A stretch of DNA of 64,000 nucleotides from Phallus indusiatus (GCA_027605045.1 JAQFWX010000008.1:868001-932000); one strand, 5' to 3'. Shown: positions 33,794-46,941, counted from the stretch's first letter. The notes: a model not told the origin generated them from the letters alone. Translations and numbers: made by a program.

Positions 33794-36632
33794 CTATTTG
33801 AGCTGCTTCAAATAACGCGAAGCTTTACCAAGTGCCCATATTGTGAACGAGAACTTGAAATTGGGATAGGCGATGCTGCAAGTCTTGTTGAAAATACCCT
33901 CTACAGCTTCTTGAGCCCAAGAACCGTCCTAGATATGACTCTTGTTTACAAAAGGCAAATAGCAGGGGGTGTGGACGAGACTTACGGGAAGTTGCCGATC
34001 CGTAATAAGCTTGACACCTTTCTCGATTGCTTCTCGCTTTGGATATTTACCATGAATAAGCGCAATCACAGCCCATGCTGTTTGGACCACCTGAGTTTGC
34101 TCATGTTCTACCCATTCTCCATCCTCGCATGACTAGGTGTAAATCAAAATTTCGGCGATCGCGTTCAAGAGTCTTATCATAAAAAAGCATACCTTATAGC
34201 TTTCACCCCAGCCACCATCCGCACGCTGTTTGCTCACTAGGAACTCGCAAGCCTTGCGTACAACACCACTTGTGTCATATGTTTCACCAACAAGCGACAA
34301 TGATTCCAAAGCGAACATAGTTGCATAAGTGAAACAGATGCCCCAGCTTCCAAACCAGGCTCCGTTCCGGTGTTGGGCTTTGTGTAAGAATTTGATAGCA
34401 CGATTTGTGGTCGCTCTGGATGCCGTACACTGAGCATCATTTACTTATCAAAAGAGAAAAGACATACTCGATATCTCCGCGACGATAATCGGGATAGTGA
34501 CGTTTGAAGATGGACAAGGCGGTTAAGACCGAGGTCGTGCATTCAGGGTAGTTGTATTCAATCATAATGTTACCTGACAGATGAGTATTAGATCACAACA
34601 TAATGAAATGTGAAGATTGCCTACCAAACACCTCTGCAGGATTGATGTACTCCAATAATGAAGGCCCACGGATAGGCTCATAACTTGCAAATCCACCATT
34701 GCTGTTTTGCATCGACAGCATAATATCAACAGCATCGAACATCCGACGATCAGAAACCACTTTAGGGGTATAACTATTTCATAAAATATTCCGGTTCTCA
34801 ATATGGCTCCAGTTGTATACTAGCGTAAAACTCACGACAAGTGCTTTTGAAGATATATAACGGCCTTTAGCCCCTCACCCGTGCAATCACTAACGGTGTA
34901 TCCTTGTTCTTTAGTCGAGAAAGGCCAAGCTCCTTTAGTAGCTTGTCGATAGGCTTTTTCATAATGAATGGGGTTATCTTGAATTTGGGTATTATCTAGC
35001 CAGTCGAGAGCTTTTAAGCATGCTTCGTGATTCTCTTCGTCCTCAGCCAGACCAGATTCAACCAAGGCTTGTGCAATAAAAGCCTATATTGAAAAGTTAT
35101 GAGACTGGAGAAACGAATGGAGTATATATTAACCAACGACTTACAGTATCCCATAGCTGACTACCATTCGTTCCACACATCCGCATACCCTGAGGACCTA
35201 TCCACATGAAATCCTTGCGTTTCAATTCATGCATCTTGTATGCATGACTGTCCTTGCCCTCCACTAGATATCGACAGACCAGATTCACCATTTTGTTGAC
35301 GGGTCCCAAATCCTGATATGATGTGTTCTCGTCTTCTTCGCATACCATACGATACACAAGATCAAGCGCCTTTCGTCGTAAAGGTGGAATAGAGCACGAT
35401 TCGTACGCTCCAAGAACGCCGTTCAGGAAGTCCAATAGTTTTGTATGAGGGACATACAAATCAACATGACAAACATTATTCCGGTGTTGAGGCCAGTCAA
35501 TTTTGTAGTAGTCGTCGACATATAGCTCCTATTCTTGATGTTTGAGTGTTATGGTAAGATGTGTGAAAGACTTGTAAGAACCTTTCTCAATTCCAAGATT
35601 ATAGGTGATTCCGGAGCTTGATAACGAAGACCGTAGATATAGCTGGATTTGATTAAGAAAATCAGTTTTTTCTAAGGCAGATCACAATGCTCGCCTCATA
35701 GGAATGTATACTTGACGCGTATGAATCCACCAACGGTGAGGATGTATAGGAACTGAATCAGGTAACAACCTAACAGCCAAATCGTTCTCAATTCAACTCA
35801 TTTATAACAAACACCAACTAACCATAATTCTGGTGGAATGGGATTGTTGCCTTCCCAGTCGTATACGTTCAGAAGAGATAGCCAGAATTTCCCCCAGGAA
35901 GGCACGGCGGCTGCCCCACCTTGTACCATACACTCAACGAGCGCGTCGAGAACATGACAAGTAACCAAACATACCTAGTTTGTATAACGTACGTCTTGCC
36001 TTTTCCATAACCGGATGGTCTGCACTGGCACCCAGCAACCTTGCAGCAGTATAATTGAGAGCAGTACCAAACGCCGTCGAAGGTCCTTCAATATGCCTAA
36101 CCAGAATCTTCGGGTCATGTCCTGTGCATTTCTACGGACACTAACTTACAATCCCCATCCTCCGTCTTCAGGATGAGCCAAATTCATAAGGTACCGAATA
36201 AGCTCGGTTTTTTCTTCCTCTTCAAAGGGCATTTCCGCAACGTACGATCCGATAACCAAACCTGGTATGAGGAACATTGGACCACCATATTCGCCTGGCC
36301 AGTGACCATCTGGAGCTTGAAGAGCTTTCAGAAACTTGAAACCTTTTCTAGCAGCTGACAACGGATCTTTTGCAGGCGGGTAAATAGGTAAGTTCTGAGC
36401 AATGCGTAAATACGAGAGCCCGAATAACAACAGCCTCAGAGAGACCAATCACGCTAACCGTGTCTAGACCAAGCCAATACTTGTCGTAGGTCGTTTGAGG
36501 CCATGCAGCACATTCTTCGTCCGTTTTGAGGTAATGCCAGATGTGTCGTCCATTGTCGTCTGCTTTGAGACGCCAACGAGAATAGTCAGTTTTGTCGTTC
36601 GCGTCTTTTGGGACTCTTTCCGCGGCGAACAT
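33794..36632 (-). CDS. ERG7: Lanosterol synthase (oxidosqualene cyclase)
   Basis: It cyclises 2,3-oxidosqualene to lanosterol, the first sterol of the ergosterol pathway, at the ER or lipid droplets. Thirteen exons cover about 726 residues: 36632-36459, 36394-36150, 36096-35975, 35919-35823, 35769-35695, 35642-35582, 35528-35145, 35083-34836, 34773-34625, 34573-34468, 34429-34193, 34132-33986 and 33928-33794. Landmarks are [42 protein letters not shown], the catalytic motif as SDCTGEG (usual DCTAE; the acid Asp is kept), [24 protein letters not shown] and the end [13 protein letters not shown]. Two oddities: intron 5 appears to use a GC donor (AG|GCGAGC), and the 38-nt intron between exons 10 and 11 leaves the frame one base out with any canonical site. 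It is intact otherwise. Confidence 0.92.
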
Positions 36633-36971
36633 GGCGGAACTGGAAAAGGAAGGAAATAAGGGAGAACGATCGAACGACTCGAGAACGAATATTTCATTTT
36701 AGCGCGTGGGTATCAACACCATCATCATCAGTGACCGTATGAGAAATTTCACGAGGGCACCATTATATTTATTCAATGGCACAATAGTATCAAAACTAGA
36801 TTTCATCTAAATGGGGAGCATCTCTTAATATGCGTAAGTAAAGTTACTTGTAGCACACAGAGCAAAGTCAGTAAACATTTTTAAATTTGTAGATGCCCGA
36901 AGGGAAGAAACGCCCTTCATTTTTTAGAAATATTCGAATAAGCAAGAATTTCCTTCATTTTCCACAACGCT
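36633..36971 (-). promoter_or_regulatory. ERG7 promoter region
   Basis: 339 bp between the ERG7 start and the end of the first carboxypeptidase gene. A TATA-like element (AAATATAAT on the minus strand, about 36764-36775) lies roughly 135 bp before the ATG. No other site is evident. Confidence 0.35.
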
Positions 36972-39562
36972 TTAAAGCTCCCTAGACTCGTCTGCATTAA
37001 GAATCAACAGAGTGAAGAAACGGACTTGATCTGTCAGAGCGACTGCGGACACAGCTAAAACAGCGTTAATGTTTAGCAACTGAAGAGATAACTTTTATCA
37101 TACCTTCGTTCACCGAGTGAAGTCCGTCTATAGAATAAACCGCTAAGATGAAGTTAGGATAGCCATATTTATCCAAAGAAATATATTGATATACCATCTG
37201 GCCTATAAAAGGGACTGTAACTTCAGAGATGAAGAGTTAAGTAAACGTCGTGTCGTGCTCTGATAGAGAAAATGGTATCATACCGGAAAATATGAGGCGT
37301 TAAACGCCAGTAGTATCGCGTATCTACAGGAGTATAAATTAAACGGTTTTTGGGATGAAATATACCCGTACCAGTATCTGAAATAATGATAAGTACAAAA
37401 ACGCAACGTCACAAACTATGCTACATACTAACTGAGCTTATTCCCGGCGCAATAACGAGCTACAAAAAACATCCTCATCTAGGCCTTGTCTTCTAATTCA
37501 GATACTCACCCTTGATTGATCAAACTCTGAGTTTGCAATTTCTTGCTCGAACATAGCTCTAATGGTGGAGGACAGCAATGACCACGGTTTAGCATTGCCC
37601 GTGGGCGTTGTAGGAGCCGGTTCGTAACCACCCTTGAAGGCATCGAAGACAACAACGCTTCCTGACCCGGCCGAGGAAGTGGTATTCTCAAAGAAGCTAA
37701 GTTCCAGACTGTACTTCTCGGCTACAGGCTTCAGAACGGAATGGATGTGTGTTTTGACAGCGTCTAAAGAGCTGCAAGAGATGAATGTCAAATGCGAGGC
37801 ATAAATGAAAGCGATATAATATTACCTTGCTGTGTCAATGCGGTGATTCACCACTGCAGTTGCTTGTTCAGGAAGCGCATTAACCTTTACACCGCCTTGG
37901 ACCAGATCAATTGCTTGGGTAGTCTGTATTAGATATTTCATTGCCGGAAGATCGGCCAGAATCGTCTTTTGAACTCGGGCTAAAGCCTCGTCGGAAGTTT
38001 GGGATTCTAATATGTCACTCTTCAAAGACGACGGAATGCCTGCGGTATGAACGAGGCACTGGATAGTCTCGTATGCCGCTTGATTGCGAAGTAGCTGAGG
38101 TTCGAAAGGGTTTTCTTCTATTGCAACCAAGAGTTTGGAGAGTAGACCAATGCTCTGGGTTTCATTGCAAGTGAGTCCAAACTGTGTGCTGTTTGCTGGT
38201 GAACAAACACTTACTGTGTGATCAGGGGGCTGACTAGAATGTCCTCCACGAGCATTCACCTCAATACCGACATTCAAATATCCCTATAAAATATCGATCG
38301 TCAGGGACGGAAGAACCTGCGGATCAGATTGAGTTCTACCTTTTCGCTAGTGCTCGGGGTAACGACCGCACTTCCGTAAGCGATCATAGTGCTACCTAAG
38401 GATTGTTAATTGTCGATAATTCAGAGGGCTATTAGAGCTGACCTCCTTCATCAATGGCGAGAGCAAATCCATTTTCGCCATAGTTTTCCAGCAGATATTC
38501 ACTTATGTGACCGGCACCCTATAGATAATTCTTCAGTACAAGTGAAATAGTCAGGACAACTAGACGAACCAAATTTCCGCCAGCCTCTTCGTCAAACCCA
38601 AAGGCTAGAACTATGCTCCTTTCAGGCTGAAACCCGCTGTCCAATAGTGTTTCTATTGAAGACCTAAAGCGCTTTAGTATAAATACCGATGATTGAGTGA
38701 GGAAAGTAGTACATGATAGAGATCAAAACCCCCTTGTCGTCGATGGTTCCCCGCCCCCATATGTATTTACCTTTGAGTTTGATTTGTTGAAAAAAGGTTT
38801 GCTATAGAGAAGCATAAAGCAAGTCACATACCATCGTAAAAGCCAGAGAAGGAACCATGAATCCATTGATCAATAGTTGAAGGTTCAACCGGCACGACAT
38901 CTGGTTTACTAATCATTATCACAGAGCAAGCTATCCGCTTTCTTGAACTTTACCTTGATGAGCTGCTAAAAGCAGTGGTTTCAAAGACGGATTTTTACCC
39001 TCCCAGTGATACACGAGCCCATAGGTGTTGATTTTCGTTAGGTCAAGTTCATCGTGTCTGACGAATAAATTAGTTATCTTATTGCTGGAACACGCACATA
39101 CGTGTCATGAACGTACATTAAAGGGAACTCATCTCGAAGGTACTCATGGAACCGTCTAAATGGTTTCCATCGTGGATCTTTACCAATAGGGCCCATTTCG
39201 TCATGAGATATTGTACGCAATTTGATTGCGCCAGACAATGACTCGGCTACCTGTAGTTTGAATTCTTCACTGCTGTGGAGTTCCCTGAGCTGGGCATGCA
39301 AGTTGGCGTGTTTAACGGGAGTTTTGCTCTGAACTTGGGGACATATCGGTTCATTGCTAGGGGAATACGGACTCGAGTTTTGAGGGAAGTATGTGGGCAG
39401 CACAGTGGAGTATTTGACAAACAAAGCAGTCGTTAAAACCAAGGTTACGAGCCAGTGCCATTTAGAGATTGTATGACCCCGTCTGCAAAAACCGCGTTCC
39501 GCATTATCTTTGAGGCCTGCATCAGCAGTCTCAATATCTATGGCGGGACTCTTTAAGGACAT
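36972..39562 (-). CDS. CPS1: Vacuolar carboxypeptidase S-like M20 metallopeptidase, tandem copy A
   Basis: A zinc Gly-X carboxypeptidase of the M20A family, releasing C-terminal amino acids from short peptides in the vacuole. The N-terminus (MSLKSPAIDIETADAG) is cytosolic, followed by a single membrane anchor (WHWLVTLVLTTALFVKY, about residues 35-58), as in yeast Cps1. Metal and catalytic motifs are spread over many exons: AHQDVVPVE, WGRGTIDDKG, GFDEEAGG-type sequence, EVNARGGHSSQPPDHT, VNHRIDTA, NTDTRYYW-type DTRYYWRLTPHIFR and, near the end, DGLHSVNE with the last zinc histidine. The stop is at 36972-36974. It is the most distant of three tandem copies and the nearest to ERG7. No break was found, but I did not fix every intron. 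Confidence 0.87.
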
Positions 39563-39914
39563 TAAGATATTCGATTCAGAATAAACCTGGGGTTGTGTAA
39601 AGTCGAGGGGAAAGTTGGAGCTTCGGATCCTCGCGTAACAACATCTAGGTGCAGGCGCCTGTAGGCAATGATATTATTCTCGAGACAGGATTCATAGCCA
39701 GACCGTCCTGAACCAGCCCGGTTACCGAATCCACTTGATATTCCAATTCGTTTTCACATGATTTCAGATGAACAAGTCAACCGAGGAAATTGCGGAAACT
39801 GTAAGCGACGTGACATGCGTGATACTTGGATGCACGGCGGCTATGTGAATGGCATCCAGCTTTTGTTTACTAAGAGGAAGCAGTTAACACAATCCAATGA
39901 AGCAGGCATATATC

Positions 39915-40070
39915 TCCGTCGTAGCCAATCTCGTAGGACTTCCATATATGGTCTACAAGAGCTTCACGTCAATGTTGCGTCAGTGTGTTGAGCCACTTTA
40001 ACGCGATCGCCGCTGCAGATTCGAACTTTGCATGCACAAAGTTCGTGGTATGAGAAATATTAAGTATGTG
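39915..40070 (+). repeat. Remnant of the Nudix gene's 5' end, copy 1
   Basis: CCAATCTCGT followed by TATATGG, then GCGATCGCCGCTGCAG and TGCACAAAGTTCGTGG, is a degraded version of 61905-62095, the promoter and first codons of the Nudix gene. It lies just 3' of carboxypeptidase copy B and upstream of copy A. It has no coding capacity. Confidence 0.6.
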
Positions 40071-40264
40071 AGAGCTGTTATAAGCTGGGTTGTATTGTTC
40101 AAAACGGTAGACATCTTCAATTCGAGATCAAGAAACTTTGTGGAGTAGACTGGCCAAAATAACGCAGTATATACTAGTACATGTATATTCCATTACAACT
40201 GAAGGAAAAAACTAAGGCCCCTTCGGTTTTGCATCTCGTTTGAAATAAGGGTGTCCCACAATGT

Positions 40265-42871
40265 TTAAAGTTCTTCTGTCTCATCCGCATTCAGAATCAG
40301 CAATGTGAAGAAACGGACTTGATCTGTTAGAGCGAGCGCAGATATGGCTAAAACAGTTTTGACACACAGCAACATTTAGAACTAATGTTAATGACATACC
40401 TTCGTTCACCGAATGAATCCCGCCAATAGAATAAGCCGCTGAAATGGTGTTAGAACAGCATATCCATCCAGAGTAACCAGTACATCTTACCATCTGGTCT
40501 AAAGAAGGGACTAAACCTTCAAGAAGCAAAGAGTTTCGAGTAAACATCGTGCGATGTTGTATTAAAAAAGATCGTCTCACCGGAAAATATGAGACGTTAA
40601 ACGCCAGTAGTACCGCGTATCTAAAAGAATATCAAACCAGTCGCGGATTTGTTGAAATGAAAAGGCATGTACCAGTATCTGACTTGATGGTAAGCACAAC
40701 AAAATCACGCAGACTATAAACTATGTTACGTACTAGCCGAGCCCACCCCCGGAGCAATAACAAGCTATGCAGGACGAACATCATGATCTCATCGATAGGA
40801 TAAGAATCTGATAACTTACCTTTTGGTCCAAACCCGTATCCAAGTTCGCTTGTTTGAATATAGTTCTGATGGTGGAAGACAGCAGCGACCACGGCTTGGA
40901 ATCACCTGCGGGAGTCATAGGGGCCGGTTCGAGAGAACTGTTGAAGGCTTCGAAGACGACAACACTTCCTGGACCGGTCGATGAAGCGTTATCCCCGAAA
41001 AAGTTGGACTTTAGATTGTATTTCTCAACTACAGGTTGTAAAACAGAATGGATGCGTGTTTCTACAGCCTCCACAGAGCTAGAAGAAATGGATATCAAGA
41101 AATATGAGGATTTAAAAGTACAAAGACGCATAATTACCTCGCCGTGTCAATGCGGTAATTCACCATTGCAACTGTGTGTTCCGGAAGCGCATTAACCTTC
41201 ACACCGCCTCTGATAGTATCAACTGCCTGAGTTGTCTGAATTAAGTATTTCATTGTCGGGAGATCAGTCAAGACCGCTTTTTGAACTCGAGCCAGAGCTT
41301 CATCGGAGATTTGAGATTCTAATATATCATTCTTCAGGGATAACGGAATGTCTGCGGTATGGACAAGGCATTGAACAGTCTCGTACGCCGCTTGATCACG
41401 AAGTAGCTGAGGTTCAAAAGGATTGTCTTCTAACGCAACTAAAAGTTTGGAGGTAAAACCAATGCTCTTGATTGTAATAGTAAGTCTTGTAGAGTCTTGT
41501 CTCGTAGATGAGGGAACCCTTACTGTATGATCCGGAGGCTGGCTGGAATGTCCTCCAAGAGAATTGACTTCGATACCGACATCTAGATACCCCTATAATT
41601 GTTCGGTGCGGGAGACTTGCAAGTTGTGTCAACGTTTACCTTCTCGCTGGTGCTAGGGACAATGACCGTGCTATCATAAGCAATCATACCGCCACCTAGG
41701 GAAATATTGGCTATCGGCGATTCAAAGACATACACCGAGACTGACCTCCTTCATCTACAAGAAAAGCAAATCGGTTTTCGCCATAGAATTCCAGAAGGTA
41801 TTGGTTTATGTAGCTTGCACCCTGATGAAATCCTCAGTGCTATGATAGTGAAATTGATAGAAAAGCTAGACGAACCAAATGTCCGCCGATTTCTTCGTCA
41901 AAGCCAAAGGCTAGAACAATACCTCTTTCAGGTCGAAACTTGTTGTCCAACAATGTTTCTATTGAGGACCTAAAGCGTTTGATTGAGTATAAATACCCGT
42001 CATTGAAAGAGAAAGATAATACATGATAGAGATCAAAATCCCTTTGTCGTCGATAGCTCCTCGTCCCCATATGTATTTACCTTGATTGTTCGTTCAGAAA
42101 GGCCCGCTATGAAGAAGCCATGAAGCAAGTTATATACCATCGTAATGACCAGAGAAAGGAGGATGCTTCCATTGATCAGCACTTAATTCTTCAACCGGCA
42201 CAACATCTAATCATTTGTCAGGACAACAATTTCGCTCGAATTTCAAAGGAGTTTCTACCTTGATGAGCTGCAAGGAGCACCGGCTTTAAAGAAGGGTCTT
42301 TACCATGCCAGTGGTACACGAGCCCATAAATGTTAACTTCCGTTAACTCGAGTTTGTCATGTCTGGCGTTTACATAAATCTGCTACTCATCATTGAACAC
42401 GCGCATACACGCGTTGTGAACGCACATTAGAGGGAACTTATCCCGAAGGTACCTATGAAAACGTCCAAATTCTTCCCATCTTGGATCTTCACCAATAGGC
42501 CCCATGTTGTTGTCAGTTACTGTAGGAATTTGAATTGCGCCGGACAATGACTCGGCCACCCATAATTTGAATTCATCCAAGCCGTAGAGATCTTCGAGCT
42601 GGGCATACAAATGGGCGTGTTTGGTCGGGGTCTGACTCGGAAATTGGGGACATATCAATTCGTCATCTGGAGGGTGTGGAACCAAGTGTCCGAAAAAGTA
42701 CGTGCACGACGCAGTAGAATATTTAACAATGAGAGCGGTCGATAAAACCAGGGTTACCAGCCACTGCCATTTGTAAATTGAACGGCCCTGCTTGTGAAAA
42801 TTGTGCTTGGTATTATCCTTGGGGCTCGCTTCAGCAATATTAACGTCCGTGGTGGAATCTTTTGAAGACAT
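40265..42871 (-). CDS. CPS1: Vacuolar carboxypeptidase S-like M20 metallopeptidase, tandem copy B
   Basis: Same architecture as copy A: a cytosolic start (MSSKDSTTDVNIAEAS), one membrane anchor (WQWLVTLVLSTALIVKY) and a lumenal M20 domain. Visible motifs are AHQDVVPVEE, WGRGAIDDKGILIS, ERGIVLAFGFDEEIGG, EVNSLGGHSSQPPDHT, VNYRIDTA (His to Tyr compared with copy A), and GIHSVNEG with the final metal ligand. Exons run from 42871-about 42400 down to the stop at 40265-40267. It is closer to copy C than to A. Its promoter, up to about 43130, is duplicated in front of all three genes. No nonsense mutation was found in the exons I followed. Confidence 0.83.
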
Positions 42872-43994
42872 TGAGAGAGAGCAGTGGTTGAGAAGGGTAA
42901 GTAAATCCCGGGGGAAAGGTGAAAATATATAGAGAACTCAGACGCCTATATTCTGTAAATCGTCGTGAGCTCGCGATGTCATTCTCTACAAGTCCGTAGG
43001 TAGACCGTTTAAAACCCAACCAGTTCCCGAATCCACTCAATATCCCAATCCGAATTGACATACTTTCATTGATGAACAAGTCAAGCGAGGAGATTGCGGA
43101 AATGGGAAAAGTCACATGCGTGAAAGGACATGACGATTATGGCGAATTGTATCGATGGGCTGTCAATTCACGTTAAGGGTAAGAAGAATATTCCTCGCCC
43201 CAGCGGGATCTCACCTGATCTCAGCAAATCCGGAACCCAATTGACTTTGAAAGGTGTGGTGAGAAAGGTGGCTCAAAATATTGAAATTTATGCCCAAAGC
43301 TGATGTCAAGCCATCAATCGTTCCATGCTGAATATATAGTATGAAAACTTATGGTGTTCACTCAGCTCCGTTGACAGAATTCCCGAGTTCATACCTCTGA
43401 CAATGTGTGAATGTCGTCATAATTAACCTTTTGAGTCGTCGGTGCATTGTTGTATGTAGAGTATAGAAACCTAGGAAATTATTCAGATAAACTCAATATA
43501 CGGAGAGCAGCTGTGATCTTTGTTTACATTACAATTGGTATCAAGCAACGCACAAATCAATAGCTATGCAAATGATAAAGATTGCTGGTGCTTCTTGCTG
43601 TCATGTCGGAAGCGCATTACGAATCCCCTTGACACTACTCCGACACTCCACTGGCAGTCCAACACAAGTCGGTAACCGTAGAGATTGCACCCTCAGATTC
43701 GGTTTCGAAATATACGTGTTGAGTTAGCAGTGAAGCCCGTGACTACGCCGCCGCCCGGGCCGTGCTTGTGCCCACGATGTCACAATTGTCCGAGTTATTC
43801 TATGGATTTCAAATTTGAAGCAGGGTTATGGTCGTATGGTCGCATCGATCAACGTTGAAAGAGCGAGTTTGTGGAGCATTTATACACCGGCATTGCTCAC
43901 AGCACCACACTTAATACTGGGAAGGCCTTCAAAGTTCGCATTCAAAGCTTTACATGGTAAATAATCCGACGATCTCCAGTAATCCAACGGTTTC
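42872..43994. other. Intergenic between carboxypeptidase copies B and C
   Basis: The first 250 bp are a promoter repeat shared with 39563-39850 and 46942-47200 (TTTCATTGATGAACAAGTCAAG-type string). The remainder, about 43200-43990, has no recognisable gene; parts resemble 47350-48110 after copy C's promoter. Confidence 0.45.
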
Positions 43995-44140
43995 CAGAGC
44001 GGGTTTAATATACGCCTATCGAAGCCAATCTCGTGAGGACGCTGTCGTATATGGAATATAAACCCCTCACGTCAGTATGTTATGCGCGATCGCCGCTGCA
44101 GGTTTGAACTTTGCACGAAGTTCGCGGCATGAGAAATATT
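43995..44140 (+). repeat. Remnant of the Nudix gene's 5' end, copy 2
   Basis: CCAATCTCGTGAGGACGCTG, TATATGGAATATA and then GCGATCGCCGCTGCAGGTTTG match 61910-62085, the Nudix promoter and first exon start. It sits 3' of carboxypeptidase copy C in the same orientation as the remnant at 39915 and lacks a usable frame. Confidence 0.7.
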
Positions 44141-44333
44141 AAGTATTTGAGAACCGTTACAAACTTTTGTTTAAAACGGTATTTATTCAGTATCAAGAAA
44201 ACTTATGAGTTGGACTGGCCAAAATAACGCAGTATATACTAGTACATGTATATTCCATTACAACCGAAGGAAAAACGAAGGCCCCTTCGGTTTTGCATAC
44301 ATCTCGTTTGAAAAATAAGATGTCTCACAATGT

Positions 44334-46941
44334 TTAAAGGTCTTCGTTCTCATCCGCATTCAGAATCAGCAATGTGAAGAAACGGACTTGATCTGCTAAA
44401 GTGACAGCGGATATGGCTAAAACAGTTTTAATGCGTAGCAATATTTAGAACCAAGTGTTTATATCGTACCTTCGTTCACGGAGTGAATCCCGCTGATAGT
44501 ATAAACCGCTAAAATGGTGTTATGACAGTGTATTCATACTGAGTAATAGTATATCTTACCATCTGTTCTAAATAGTGGACTTAATCTTTAAAAAGTAGAG
44601 AGTTCGAGTGAACATCGCGGTGTGTTGTGGAGAAGAATTGCCTCACCGGAAAATATGGGGCGTTAAACGCCAGTAGTGCCGCGTATCTACAAGGATGTTA
44701 AATCAAACATGCTCGTTTCGGGCCCGTTTAAATAAAGGTATGTACCAGTATCTGGATCGATGGTAAGCACAACAAAATCACACAGACGCTGGAAACTATG
44801 TCACGTACTAGCTGAGCCCACCCCTGGGGCAATAACGAGCTACGGAGGATGAACGTTGAATATCCTGATCTCATCGATAGGACAGAAATCTAACAACTTA
44901 CATCCAAACCCGTATCCACGTTCGCTTGCTCAAATATAGTTCTGATAGCGGAGGACAGCAGTGACCACGGCTTGGAATTACCTGCGGGTGTCTTAGGGGC
45001 CGGTTCGAGAGCACTGTTGAAAGCTTCGAAGACAGAAACACTTCCTGGACCAGTCGATGAAGCGTTGTCCCCGAAAAAGTTGGGCCTCAAATTGTATTCC
45101 TCAACTACAGGTCGTAAAACGGAGTCGATACGTGCTTCTACAGCTCCCACAGAGCTAGAGGAAATGGATATCAAGAAATACGAGGAGTTGAAAGTTTGAA
45201 GACGCATATTACCTCACTGTGTCAATACGATAATTCACCATTGCAACTGTGCGTTCAGGAAGGGCATTAACCTTCACACCACCCGTTATAGTAGTAATTG
45301 CCTGAGTCGTCCGAAGTAGGTATTTCATTGCTGGAAGATCATTCAAAATCGCTGTTTGAACTCGAGCCAGAGCCTCGTCGGAGGTTCGAGATTCTAATAT
45401 GTCATTCTTCAGGGATGACGGAATGCCTGCGGTACGAACAAGGCATTGAACGGTTTCGTACGCTGCTTGTTCGCGGAGTATTTGAGGTTCAAAAGGATTG
45501 TCTTCTAATGCAACCAGAAGTTTGGAGACAAGACCAATGCTCTGGTTACAAAAGTAAGCCTCCCAAAGTCTTGCCTTGCAGATGAGGGAACCCTTACTGT
45601 ATGATCAGGAGGCTGGCTGGAATGTCCCCCAATAGAGTTGACTTCAATACCTACATTTAGAAGCCCCTATAATTGTTCAATCATCGGAGACGGGTAAGTT
45701 ATGTCAGGGATTACCTTCTCACTGGTGCTGGGGATAAGGACCGCACTACCATAAGCAAAAATAGCGCCACCTAGGGTATATTGGCCATCGGCGATTTAAA
45801 AAAACATATACTGAGAGCTTACCTCCTTCATCTACAAGAATAGCAATTCCGTTTTCGCCATAAAGCTCCAGGAGATAATCATTTATATAATTGGCACCCT
45901 GATGAGAAAAATTTTCAGTGCTATCATAGTGAAAATTAATGGAGAAGTTAAACAAACCTTACGTCCGCCGATTTCTTCGTCAAAGCCAAAGGCTAGAACA
46001 ATACCTCTTTCAGGTTGAAACCTGTTGTCCAACAATGTCTCTATTGTGGACCTAAAAGTGTTCGGTTGAGTAAAAGTGCTGGTCATTGAAAGAAAAAGAT
46101 AATACATAATAGATATCAAAATCCCTTTGTTATCGATAGTCCCTCGTCCCCATATGTATTTGCCTTGATTGTTCGTTCAGAAAAAGGTTCACTATGGAGA
46201 GAGGCTATATACCATCGTAATCGCCCGAAAAAGGTCCATGGTGCCATTCATCAATAGTTGTTTCTTCGACCGGTACAACATCTAATCAGCTATCAGGACA
46301 AACAATTTCGTTCAACTGACATTTCAAGATTGTTTTTACCTTGATGAGCTGTAAGGAGCACCGGCTTCAAAGAGGGGTCTCTACCCTCCCAGCGATATAC
46401 GAGCCCATAGGTATTAATTTTTGTTAAATCGAGTTCATTATGTCTGTCAGTCAGATTTGTTATCTTAAACGCGCACACATGCGATGTGAACGCACATTCG
46501 AGGGAACTTGTTCCGAAGGTACCTATGAAATCGTCCAAATTCTTCCCATCTTGGATCTTCATCAACAGGGCCCATGTCGTCGTCAGTTATTGTAGGAATT
46601 TGAATTGCGCCGGACAGTAACTCAGCCATCCATAATTCGAATCCTTCACCGCCGTAGAGATCCTCAAGCCGAGCATACAAATGGGCGTGTTTGATGGGGG
46701 TCTGACTCTGAAATTGGGGACATACAGACTCGTCATCTGGAGAGAGAGGACTTGTGTGTCCAAATAAGTACGTGTACGACGTAGTAGCATATTTGACAAT
46801 GAGAGCAATCGATAAAACCGAGGTTACGAGCCACTGCCACTTGTAAACCGAACGGCCCTGTTTGAGAGGAGCGTGCTGGGTGTTATCCTTGAGGCTTGCT
46901 TTAGCAATTTCAACGTCCGTATTGGAAGTTTTTGAAGACAT
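44334..46941 (-). CDS. CPS1: Vacuolar carboxypeptidase S-like M20 metallopeptidase, tandem copy C
   Basis: Third member of the tandem set: MSSKTSNTDVEIAKAS, anchor WQWLVTSVLSIALIVKY, then the M20 domain. WGRGTIDNKGILIS has Asn where A and B have the second Asp; the first Asp, which is the metal-bridging one in M20 enzymes, is kept. ERGIVLAFGFDEEIGG is intact, as is MVNYRIDT. The stop is at 44334-44336. It is nearest to copy B across both exons and introns. It appears intact by reading frame, although not every intron was fixed. Confidence 0.82.
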
